Made by a program: the position numbers and the translations under genes. From JBMNTQ01 sp050945815 (GTDB taxonomy: Bacteria > Bacillota > Clostridia > Christensenellales > JBMNTQ01), in contig JBMNTQ010000012.1 of assembly GCA_050945815.1 (NCBI GenBank), positions 1 to 23,128 of the forward strand: 23,128 nt of DNA, given 5' to 3'. The notes under the pieces are model-generated. The model saw only the letters and a program-made list of their open reading frames with translations, was not told the DNA's origin and ran no database searches. Positions 6,885 to 15,600 of the stretch are shown here, piece by piece (within the stretch, counting starts at the first letter, position 1; each line of letters opens with the position of its first letter).

Positions 6885-9791
6885 TTGAGTCTTTCTTGTA
6901 AAAGAAGTTATCTTCAAGTGTTAGGTTGTCTTTTACAAAAACCTGATTTGTTAATTGATAGTAGATACAATCTTGATAGAGATGATTTTGATGAAATCTT
7001 TCATAAAATGATTTTTGCTTCAATTTATAATCTATATCTTCAAGGAACTAAAAAAATAGATTGTATTGCAATTGATAATTATTTATCTTCATATGAATTG
7101 CAATATAAAATATTTAATGAAAATAATGGCATGGATTATATTTTAGAATGTCAAAATAATAGTAAACTAGAGAATTTTGATTATTATTATCAACGTATAA
7201 AGAAGTTTACTTTACTTAGGGATCTGGTTGAAGAAGGAACTGATATAAAAGAAATATATGACGAAACAATTGTCGAACCAAGAGAACAAGAAAAAATGCA
7301 AGCCAAATTTGATAATTATTCTGTTCAAGATATTTTTAATATAGTTGATAAAAAAATAGTAAAACTAAAAAATAAGCATTTAGTAAATATAAACAATCAA
7401 GGACAAAAAGCAGGAAAAGGTTTACAAGAATTAAAAGAAAAATGCAAGGATACTCCTGATATTGGAATTCCAATGGCAAGTAATATTATGAATACTATTG
7501 CTAGAGGTGCAAGATTAAAAAAGTTTTATTTAAGGTCTGCTCCTACAGGAATTGGAAAATGTGTTGTAGGAAATACATTAATATACACTGATAAAGGTCT
7601 GATAAAAATTGAGGATATTCCAAATTATTATCAAGTTACGAATAAACAGTGTGTGGCTAATATTGTATCCTATGATATTAATAATGCAGAAAGAAAAATA
7701 TTGCCAACATCTCATTGGTTTAACATGGGACTCCAAAAAACAAAAAAGATAACTACAAAATTGGGGTACGAAATCGAAGGGACATATGAACATCCAATTG
7801 TAGTTAGTAATGAACAAGGAGATATTTACTTTAAAAAAATTGGGGAAATAGAAAAAACTGATAAAGTGATGATAAGTCTGAATAATAATATGTTTGGCAC
7901 AAATGAAATGGATTTAGATATAGCATATTTATTAGGTTTTTTAACTGGGGATGGATATAATAATGTTTCTACTGGAATTAAAAAAAGAAACAAATTAATG
8001 TATTCAAAACAGAATGAGGATATATACCAAAAAATAAATACAATATTAAAAGAAAAGATTATTGGTGTAAACGATATATCTACATATGTTAAAAAACAAG
8101 GATGTAATCATGAATACGGCAATCAAGATACAATAGATTATTTTGAGAATATTTGTGGTTTAACTATGAATACTTCTCTGAATAAGAATATTCCAACACC
8201 TATAATGACAGGTACTAAACTTGTAGTAAAAAATTTTCTTCAAGGTTTATTTGATACAGATGGTTCTATCACAAATGGATTTTTTGAATATTCTACTGCA
8301 TCAAAAAGAATGTCTCATGAAGTGCATATAATGTTATTAAATTTTGGTATAATTTCAAGGCTTAGAACTAAAATAGTTAATGGACTGCCATATTATGTTA
8401 TTTCAATTTTAAATCGGACGATGTTAAATATTTTTAAAGATAATATTGGTTTCAAATATGCATTGGAAAAACAAAATAAATTAGATGAAATATTTAATTC
8501 ACCAGAAGTTATTAATAATAACATTGACTTATTTTATGGGAAAGAAAAACTTTTATGGCTGCATAACTATTTGAAAAAAAATGTATCAGATTATAAATAT
8601 AATAGAACAAAAAAGTATAGTTATCATATTAATCAACTAACATTTTATGAAAGTTTAATCAATGGGAGAAACATTAGTAGAGAAAGAATAAGGCGTATTA
8701 CAAACAATATAGATTCTAATGACAGGAACTTAATATATATAAATAATATATCTAATAATATGTGTTTTGTTGATATAGATAATATTATTGAAAATGAATC
8801 TATAGTATATGATTTTACTGTGCCTAATACTCATTCATTTGTGGCGAATGGGTTAATAAATCATAATTCAAGACTTGCTTGTTCAGATGCTTGTAGTTAT
8901 TCTATACCTTATATATGGAGTTTAAAAGAAAAAAAATGGATGTATAGAGGTATATCTGAGCCGACACTTTATATAACTACAGAACTTGAAATTGAAGAAG
9001 TACAAACTATGATTATTGCTTATATTAGTGGAGTGGAAGAAGATAAAATATTAGATGGTAGATATACTGGAGATGAAGAAGAAAGAGTAGATCAAGCAAT
9101 ACAATTTATTGAACAATCACCTTTATGGATTGAGTATATGTCGGACTTTAATATTGAAGACATTGAGACAGTAATACGTAGATATCAAATTGATCATAAG
9201 GTGCAATATGTACTATTTGATTATATACATACATCAATGAAATTAATATCTGAGATAGCCACTGCTTCTAGAGGTATGAGACTAAGAGAAGATCAAGTAT
9301 TGTTAATGTTTTCTGATAGATTAAAATCTATGTGTAATAAATTGAATATACATATTGATAGCGCTACTCAAACATCAGGTGAGTATAAAAATGTAAGGGA
9401 TGCTGACCAAAATGTTTTAAGAGGAGCAAAATCCTTGGCAGATAAGATTGATCTTGGAGTTGTAGTATTACAACCGACAAAAACTGATATTGAAGCATTA
9501 CAGCCAATTTTGTCTAAAGGGATATATCCTGTACCTAATATGGTTTATCATATTTATAAGGTAAGGAGAGGTAAATTATCAAAAGTAAAATTATGGTTAC
9601 ATATAAATTTAGGGAATTTGAGAATTCAAGATTTATTTTTAACCAATAGTGATTACCAAATAATTCCTGTAGAATCTACAAAAATAGAAATGATTGATGC
9701 GATGTTAGACGAACATTCTATAGATGAAAAAGAAATAAAAATTAGTAAAGAAGATAAAGAAAATTCTTCAACAGTATTATTCAACTTTTAA
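6885..9791 (+). CDS. dnaB: DnaB-type replicative helicase precursor with intein
   Basis: Ring helicase that unwinds the fork 5'-3' and recruits primase. The precursor is 968 residues; removing the intein (residues 226-661) leaves 532, close to my memory of SPbeta YorI (about 500). Residues about 5-110 form the helical N-terminal domain. The RecA core begins at about 190, with Walker A APTGIGK/S split by the intein between K225 and S662. Downstream are TLYITTELE (after the P-loop), Walker B YVLFDYIHTSM, the RGMRLREDQVLLMFSDRLK segment, SATQTSGEY, and LRGAKSLADKIDLGVVVLQPT with the arginine-finger region. Start is TTG at 6885 with GAGGTGA overlapping the stop of the previous gene. Without splicing the P-loop is broken, so helicase activity should depend on the intein. 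The gap to the primase gene is 12 bases with AAGGAG. Confidence 0.95.
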   Translation: MSLSCKRSYLQVLGCLLQKPDLLIDSRYNLDRDDFDEIFHKMIFASIYNLYLQGTKKIDCIAIDNYLSSYELQYKIFNENNGMDYILECQNNSKLENFDYYYQRIKKFTLLRDLVEEGTDIKEIYDETIVEPREQEKMQAKFDNYSVQDIFNIVDKKIVKLKNKHLVNINNQGQKAGKGLQELKEKCKDTPDIGIPMASNIMNTIARGARLKKFYLRSAPTGIGKCVVGNTLIYTDKGLIKIEDIPNYYQVTNKQCVANIVSYDINNAERKILPTSHWFNMGLQKTKKITTKLGYEIEGTYEHPIVVSNEQGDIYFKKIGEIEKTDKVMISLNNNMFGTNEMDLDIAYLLGFLTGDGYNNVSTGIKKRNKLMYSKQNEDIYQKINTILKEKIIGVNDISTYVKKQGCNHEYGNQDTIDYFENICGLTMNTSLNKNIPTPIMTGTKLVVKNFLQGLFDTDGSITNGFFEYSTASKRMSHEVHIMLLNFGIISRLRTKIVNGLPYYVISILNRTMLNIFKDNIGFKYALEKQNKLDEIFNSPEVINNNIDLFYGKEKLLWLHNYLKKNVSDYKYNRTKKYSYHINQLTFYESLINGRNISRERIRRITNNIDSNDRNLIYINNISNNMCFVDIDNIIENESIVYDFTVPNTHSFVANGLINHNSRLACSDACSYSIPYIWSLKEKKWMYRGISEPTLYITTELEIEEVQTMIIAYISGVEEDKILDGRYTGDEEERVDQAIQFIEQSPLWIEYMSDFNIEDIETVIRRYQIDHKVQYVLFDYIHTSMKLISEIATASRGMRLREDQVLLMFSDRLKSMCNKLNIHIDSATQTSGEYKNVRDADQNVLRGAKSLADKIDLGVVVLQPTKTDIEALQPILSKGIYPVPNMVYHIYKVRRGKLSKVKLWLHINLGNLRIQDLFLTNSDYQIIPVESTKIEMIDAMLDEHSIDEKEIKISKEDKENSSTVLFNF
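7560..8867 (+). mobile_element. DnaB intein with LAGLIDADG homing endonuclease (436 aa)
   Basis: Self-splicing protein insert between Lys225 of Walker A and Ser662. The splicing ends are standard: Cys226 first, block B T300-x-x-H303 (TYEHP), C-terminal HSFVANGLINHN with His660-Asn661, then Ser as +1 nucleophile. The endonuclease has two LAGLIDADG motifs, LLGFLTGDG (349-357) and LQGLFDTDG (452-460), with acidic residues D356 and D459 in place, so it looks competent for homing. Between the second motif and the C-terminal block lies about 190 residues, including a basic stretch (NGRNISRERIRRITNN) that may help DNA recognition. The P-loop is an established DnaB intein site (also used in mycobacteria). 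No stop or frameshift is seen. Confidence 0.95.
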
Positions 9792-9803
9792 GGAGTGTGA
9801 ATA

Positions 9804-10934
9804 ATGCTAGATAAAGAAAAAATTAAACAAGAATTAGATGAACAAGATGTTAGATTAATATTAAAAGATTTGGGTAGTAATGACCCCAAAACAGATAAAA
9901 ATGGTGATTTAATATTTGAAACTGTATGTCACAATTCAAAAGGCGGTTCATATAAACTCTATTATTACAAAGATAGTAAATTGTTTAAATGTTACACAGG
10001 CTGTCAAGATACTTTTGATATTTATGAATTAGTAAGACGTTCTAAATTACAAAAAAATATAAAAATAGGTTTTTATGAATGTATAAAATATGTTGCTTCA
10101 TTAACTAATAAACATTTTCATTGTTCATCTGTGCTATCATCTATTAAAAAAGATTACTTAATAGATGACTGGGAATGGATAAAACGTTATAAAAGAATTG
10201 AAAAACCAAAAGCTAATATTCCAATTATAAACACTAAAATTTTAGATATTTTTAAAGAGTGTTATCATCAATCATGGATAGATGAAGGTATTTCAATTGA
10301 AACAATGATTAAATATGGTATTAAATACTATATCAAAGATGATAAAATAGTCATTCCTCATTATGATATAGATAATAATTTAATAGGAATAAGAGGCAGA
10401 GCATTGCGAGAAGAAGATATATTAGCAGGTAAAAAATATATGCCCCTGATTGTAGAAAGAAAGGTATATAATCATCCATTAGGATTAAATTTATTTGGTT
10501 TAAATCATAATAAAGAAGCAATCAAACGAATTAAAAAAGTAATAATATTTGAATCTGAAAAAGCAGTAATGCAATGCGATACTTTCTTTAATGAAGATTG
10601 TTTTGCTGTTGCAACATGTGGGATGTCAATCTCAAAATGGCAACGAAATATGATATTATCTTTGGAACCTAAAGAAGTTTTTATAGCATATGATAAGCAG
10701 TTTAAAGAACCTAACACACAAGAAGCATATGATTTTGGAGAAAAAATATTAAAACAAGCATATTCTTTTACTCCTTATGTAACTACATATATAATATGGG
10801 ATGATTTAGGTTTGTTACCATATAAGGCATCACCTTCAGATATGGGAAAAGAGATTTTATTAGAATTAATGAAGCATAAGTATGAGATAAAAACTAAGAA
10901 TGGGGAAGATGGAGAGATATGCAATTTCAATTAA
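9804..10934 (+). CDS. DnaG-like primase with CHC2-type zinc finger and Toprim domain
   Basis: Probably makes RNA primers for the phage fork. The N-terminal zinc module has C42, H43, C63 and C67 (VCHNS...KCYTGC), as in CHC2 primases. A middle region (about 110-240) matches the RNA-polymerase basic part only loosely. The Toprim domain has IIFESEKAVMQ with E250/E252 in the place of the EGxxD glutamate, and VFIAYDKQF with D297. The usual DxD pair reads D-K-Q, so one metal-binding Asp seems missing. At 376 residues it is shorter than cellular DnaG (about 600) and lacks the C-terminal helicase-binding domain. From memory it equals SPbeta YorJ. It sits between the helicase and a RecJ-like gene and overlaps the latter by 16 bases. 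AAGGAG supports the ATG. Confidence 0.85.
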   Translation: MLDKEKIKQELDEQDVRLILKDLGSNDPKTDKNGDLIFETVCHNSKGGSYKLYYYKDSKLFKCYTGCQDTFDIYELVRRSKLQKNIKIGFYECIKYVASLTNKHFHCSSVLSSIKKDYLIDDWEWIKRYKRIEKPKANIPIINTKILDIFKECYHQSWIDEGISIETMIKYGIKYYIKDDKIVIPHYDIDNNLIGIRGRALREEDILAGKKYMPLIVERKVYNHPLGLNLFGLNHNKEAIKRIKKVIIFESEKAVMQCDTFFNEDCFAVATCGMSISKWQRNMILSLEPKEVFIAYDKQFKEPNTQEAYDFGEKILKQAYSFTPYVTTYIIWDDLGLLPYKASPSDMGKEILLELMKHKYEIKTKNGEDGEICNFN

Positions 10935-12628
10935 TTGGGAAAAATGATTATTTAATTAATCCTATTGAAGTAATTTTACATAATAGGGGAATTAAAAATA
11001 TTGATAATTTTTTAACTGTTAATAAAAACCATACATATCACTATTCACAATTAAAAAACATAGATAAAGCAGTAGATTGTTTATTGGAGCATTTACAAAA
11101 TAATAATATAATGTTCATTCAAATAGATGGAGACTGCGATGGATTTACTTCTAGTGCATTACTATTTAATTATATAAAATTAATTTACCCAAATAGCAAT
11201 ATTATTTGGAATACACCGAAAGGTAAAGAACATGGTATCATCTTAGATAAAATTCCTGAAGATGTTTCACTTGTTATATCTCCAGACGCAGGTAGTAATG
11301 ATTATGAACAACATAAAGAACTAAAAGAAAAGGGTATAGAATGTCTGGTGTTAGACCATCATGAAACAAAGAAAGAAAGTTCTAATGCAATTATAGTAAA
11401 CAATCAAATTGGAAATTATCCTAATAGTCAATTATCAGGCGTGGGAGTTGTTTATAAACTTTGTCAAGCATTAGATGATAGATTAAATGTAAAATATGCT
11501 GATCAATTTTTAGATTTGGTTGCTTTGGGTAGTATTGCAGACGTTATGGATTTAAGAAGTTTAGAAACAAGATATTATGTATTAGAAGGTTTAAAGAAAA
11601 TTAACAATCCTTTTGTGCAAGCATTATTTGAAAAACAATCATATTTCACCAAAGGCATTATTAATATTATTAACGTAGCTTTTTATATTGCTCCATTAAT
11701 TAATGCTTGTGTTCGATTTGGTACACAAGAAGAAAAAGAAAATATGTTTAAAGCATTTATTGGAAGTGAAGAAACTCTGCCTTATAAAAAACGTGGAGAA
11801 AAAGAAGAAACTCAACAACCTATTGCAGAAGCAATGGCAAGAATTTGTGCTAATGTAAAAGCAAGACAAAATAGAGAAAGAGATAAGAATTTAGATGTAA
11901 TTGAACAAAGAATTAAAGAAAAAAAATTATTAGAAAATAAAATATTAATAGTTGATGTAACAGAAATACTTGAACAAACATTAACTGGTTTAGTAGCTAC
12001 TCAACTAGCAGAAAAATATAAAAGACCAGTAATATTATTAAGATTTAATGCAGAAAAAAATCATTATGGTGGAAGTGCTAGGGGTTATGATAAAGGCGTT
12101 ATTAAAAACATTAAACAATTTTTATTAGATTCTAAAAAATTTATATACGCTTTAGGACATCCAAATGCTTGTGGCGTTGGTATTACATATAATAATATCA
12201 TTGAGGTAAATAATATATTTAATAGTCAGTTGAAGAATGTGATTTTTGAAGATATATATAATGTAGATTTTATTATTCCTTCAAATAAAATCACTAGTGA
12301 ATTTGTGTTAAATTTAAACAAATATGCTGATATTTGGGGTGGAGGGGTTGATGAACCTCTAATTGCTTTTACTGGATTAGTGGTAATTGTTGATGATATA
12401 TCAATTCTTGGACAGAAACAAAATACAATTAAGTTTATACACAGAAACATCGAATTTATTAAATTTAACTGTAACGAAGAACAAATTAATAAAATAAAAA
12501 ATAATGGGAAAACAGTAGAAATAGATGTGGTTGGTAGATGTAAAACCAATGAATTTAATGGAAATATTTCAGCACAAGTTATAATAAGTGATTTTAATGT
12601 AAAACAAACAAAGAAATTTGTATTTTAA
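10919..12628 (+). CDS. RecJ-like DHH-family single-strand DNA exonuclease
   Basis: Probably degrades single-stranded DNA 5'-3' during replication or recombination. DHH phosphoesterase motifs are in order: I, IQIDGDCDG (D70, D72, D74); II, SPDAG (D123); III, DHH at 146-148 (VLDHHET); IV, ALGSIADVMDL (about 202-212). The DHHA1 subdomain carries HYGGSARG (G384-R388), the nucleic-acid-binding signature. The C-terminal part (about 470-565) is beta-rich and OB-like. Length of 569 matches bacterial RecJ and, from memory, SPbeta YorK. The ATG lies inside the 3' end of the primase gene (16-base overlap), with GGGGAAGATGGAGAG as ribosome binding site, so the two are translationally coupled. All catalytic Asp/His residues appear present. 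Confidence 0.93.
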   Translation: MQFQLIGKNDYLINPIEVILHNRGIKNIDNFLTVNKNHTYHYSQLKNIDKAVDCLLEHLQNNNIMFIQIDGDCDGFTSSALLFNYIKLIYPNSNIIWNTPKGKEHGIILDKIPEDVSLVISPDAGSNDYEQHKELKEKGIECLVLDHHETKKESSNAIIVNNQIGNYPNSQLSGVGVVYKLCQALDDRLNVKYADQFLDLVALGSIADVMDLRSLETRYYVLEGLKKINNPFVQALFEKQSYFTKGIINIINVAFYIAPLINACVRFGTQEEKENMFKAFIGSEETLPYKKRGEKEETQQPIAEAMARICANVKARQNRERDKNLDVIEQRIKEKKLLENKILIVDVTEILEQTLTGLVATQLAEKYKRPVILLRFNAEKNHYGGSARGYDKGVIKNIKQFLLDSKKFIYALGHPNACGVGITYNNIIEVNNIFNSQLKNVIFEDIYNVDFIIPSNKITSEFVLNLNKYADIWGGGVDEPLIAFTGLVVIVDDISILGQKQNTIKFIHRNIEFIKFNCNEEQINKIKNNGKTVEIDVVGRCKTNEFNGNISAQVIISDFNVKQTKKFVF

Positions 12629-12640
12629 GTAGGTGATACA

Positions 12641-15600
12641 TTGAGCATTATTTATTTACATAATCATACTGATGGTGGTTCTAATACTCGTTTAATTGAT
12701 TGTACTGTTAAAGTAGATAGATTAATTGATAGAGCTGTTGAGTTAGGTAGTTTAGGAGTAGCCATAACTGATCATGAAAGCGTTAGTATGCATATTAAAG
12801 CAATTCAGAGATTTAAAGAATTAAAAGAGCAAAATAAAATTGACGATAACTGGAAATTAATTCTAGGTAATGAAATATATTTAGTAGATGATAAATATTG
12901 CTTAAAAGATAATTATATTTCAGGTGAAACAAAATTCCATCATTTTATTTTACTAGCAAGAGACAAAGAAGGACATAGGCAAATTAGAGAATTATCTTCT
13001 AAAGCGTGGGATAATCTTTATAAAACTGGTCAAATGGAAAGAGTGCCAATTGCTAAAAGTGACCTAAAAAGAATTATTAAAGGAAATCACGTTATAGGGA
13101 GTACAGCATGTTTTATAGAAAATACAGATATTATTACTGATATAGGGATTATTCCTATTCAAAATATTCAAAAAGGTAATAAAGTTTTAACTCATAATAA
13201 TTGTTATCAAAAGGTTATTGTTCCTACATCAAGAGTATATAATGGAGATTTATATACTATAAAAACAAAAGGAGCAACATTTCATATTACTTCTACAGAT
13301 AATCATCAATATTTTATTATTAAAAAAGAAGATTTTAAAAATTATACACTTTATAAAAACTTAAATTACTATAATAAAAATAAAAGTCTATTTAAAAGAA
13401 ATAATAGACAAAGATTTAAAAGAAATCTAAAACAATATAATCCTCAGTGGGTTGAAGCAAAATTTTTAAAAAAAGGAGATTTTTTTCTTACTCCTATTGA
13501 TATGACTGTAAATAATATTAAAACATTAAGTTTAAATAATGATTATAAAGAAGCAAATATTTATAGTCATAATAGAAAAGAATTAAAAAAATCTAATATA
13601 GTTATTGATAAAAACCTTTTAATACTATTAGGACTATATACAGCAGAAGGAAATTTTATGTATAATGATAGTGGTATTACATTCACTATGCATAAAAAAG
13701 AAACAAATATACATAAATTTATAATAAATACAATTAAAGATATTTTTGGAATAGAGGGTAAAGTTAGAAATAAAAAAAATAGTAATGGCGTATCAATAGA
13801 TTTTGTATCTATTGAGTTAGCTAGAGTGTTTAGGCATTGGTTTACACAAGGCGCAGAAAATAAACATTGTCCTGAATTTATAAAATACTTAGATCCTGGA
13901 ATGCAAATGCATTATATCAAAGGATTGTTTTTAGGAGATGGATATTTTCAAAATTCTGTTAATAAATTAGATAGTAAAAAAACGAAAAGAAGAATTGTTT
14001 ATGCAACAATTTCTAAACAATTAATTTATGATGTAATACATATTTTACATAGAAATTATATTAATCCAACTTGCTTTGTTTCACAAGAAAAAAATATAAA
14101 TGGAGTAAATCATAAAGAAGCATATTATATAGAAATTACATCTAAACTAGCATTATATATTGCAGATTATATATGGGGAGATAAACTCAATTTTAATATT
14201 GATTTAACTTTATTGAATGAAAAAGATATTCCATTAGAATATAATAATAATTTGTATATGAAAAATAAAATAATTAATATTGAAATTAATAAAAATCAAA
14301 CTACTCAAGTTTATTGTATGAAAGTTGAAAACGATCATTCATTTACAGCTAATAATATTCTTGTTCATAACTGTCTAGGAGGGGAGTTTCCTCAGTTAGT
14401 TTTAAATCTGATTGAAGCAGAAAAACAAAATAAAATTAAACAAGTAGAAAATATAAAATGGCAAATACATAATTTTATAGAATGGTGTATCAATATTTTT
14501 AGTAAAGATTATTTCTTTATAGAAATACAACCATCAAATATGATTGAGCAAATTGAATTTAATAAAAAAGCAATTCAAATAGCAAAAGCATATGGATTAA
14601 AGTGGATTGTAACTACTGATACTCACTATATAAAAAGAGAAGATAGAAAAATTCACGCAGCGTATTTGAATTCTAAAGATGAAGAAAGAGAGGTAGATGA
14701 TTTTTATTCATCTACTTACTTGCAAAGTATTGAAGAAATTAGAAAATATCTCTCCTATTTAGATGAAGAAGATATTGATTTAGCTATAAATAACACTTTA
14801 TTAATTGGGGAAATGGTTGAGAATTATGATTTTAAAAGTGATGTTTTAGTACCTAAAATTCCATTGCCAGAATTTGAAGTAAAGCATATTTTTAAACAAG
14901 TATATGATAAATATCCATACATTAAAAACTTTGCATATAGTGATGAAGAACAAGACAGATATTTATTTAAGCTTATTGAAGATGGTTTTAAATCAAAAAT
15001 ATGGACTGAAACATTAAGTAAAGAATATTTTTACCAAATATTAGATAGGATTAACACTGAATTAAAAGAACTTTGGGAAATTACAAATGTAATTAATACT
15101 AAATTATCTTCCTATTATGTCACCACTAGACAAATCATTAATATAATGTGGGAAGAAGGAGATAGTTTAGTTGGTGTAGCTAGAGGTTCTGTAACTGGAT
15201 TTTTTATATGTTATTTAATAGATATTACACAAATCAATCCTTTACAATGGAATTTACCTCATTGGAGACATTTAACTAGTAGCAGACCTGAAATGCCAGA
15301 TATTGACATAGATACAGCAGCGAACAGGAGAAAACAAATTCTAAAAGCACTTCAAAATTATTTCGGAGAAGATAGAGTGTTAAACATTTGCACATTTGGC
15401 ACAGAAGGAAGTAGAAGTGCTATTCTTACGGCTTGTAGAGGATTAAATATAGACAATGATACTGCTCAATATATTGCTGATATGATACCTTTTGAAAGAG
15501 GAAGTAACTGGTCAATTAAAGATTGCATAGAAGGTAATGAAGAAAAAGAAAGAAAACCGATAAAAGAATTCATTAATGAAATTAACTCATATGAAAATTT

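Noticed and set aside
7560..8867. Group I intron with LAGLIDADG ORF instead of an intein
   Set aside because: The reading frame is continuous through both junctions and the protein splice residues (C...HN/S) are in place.
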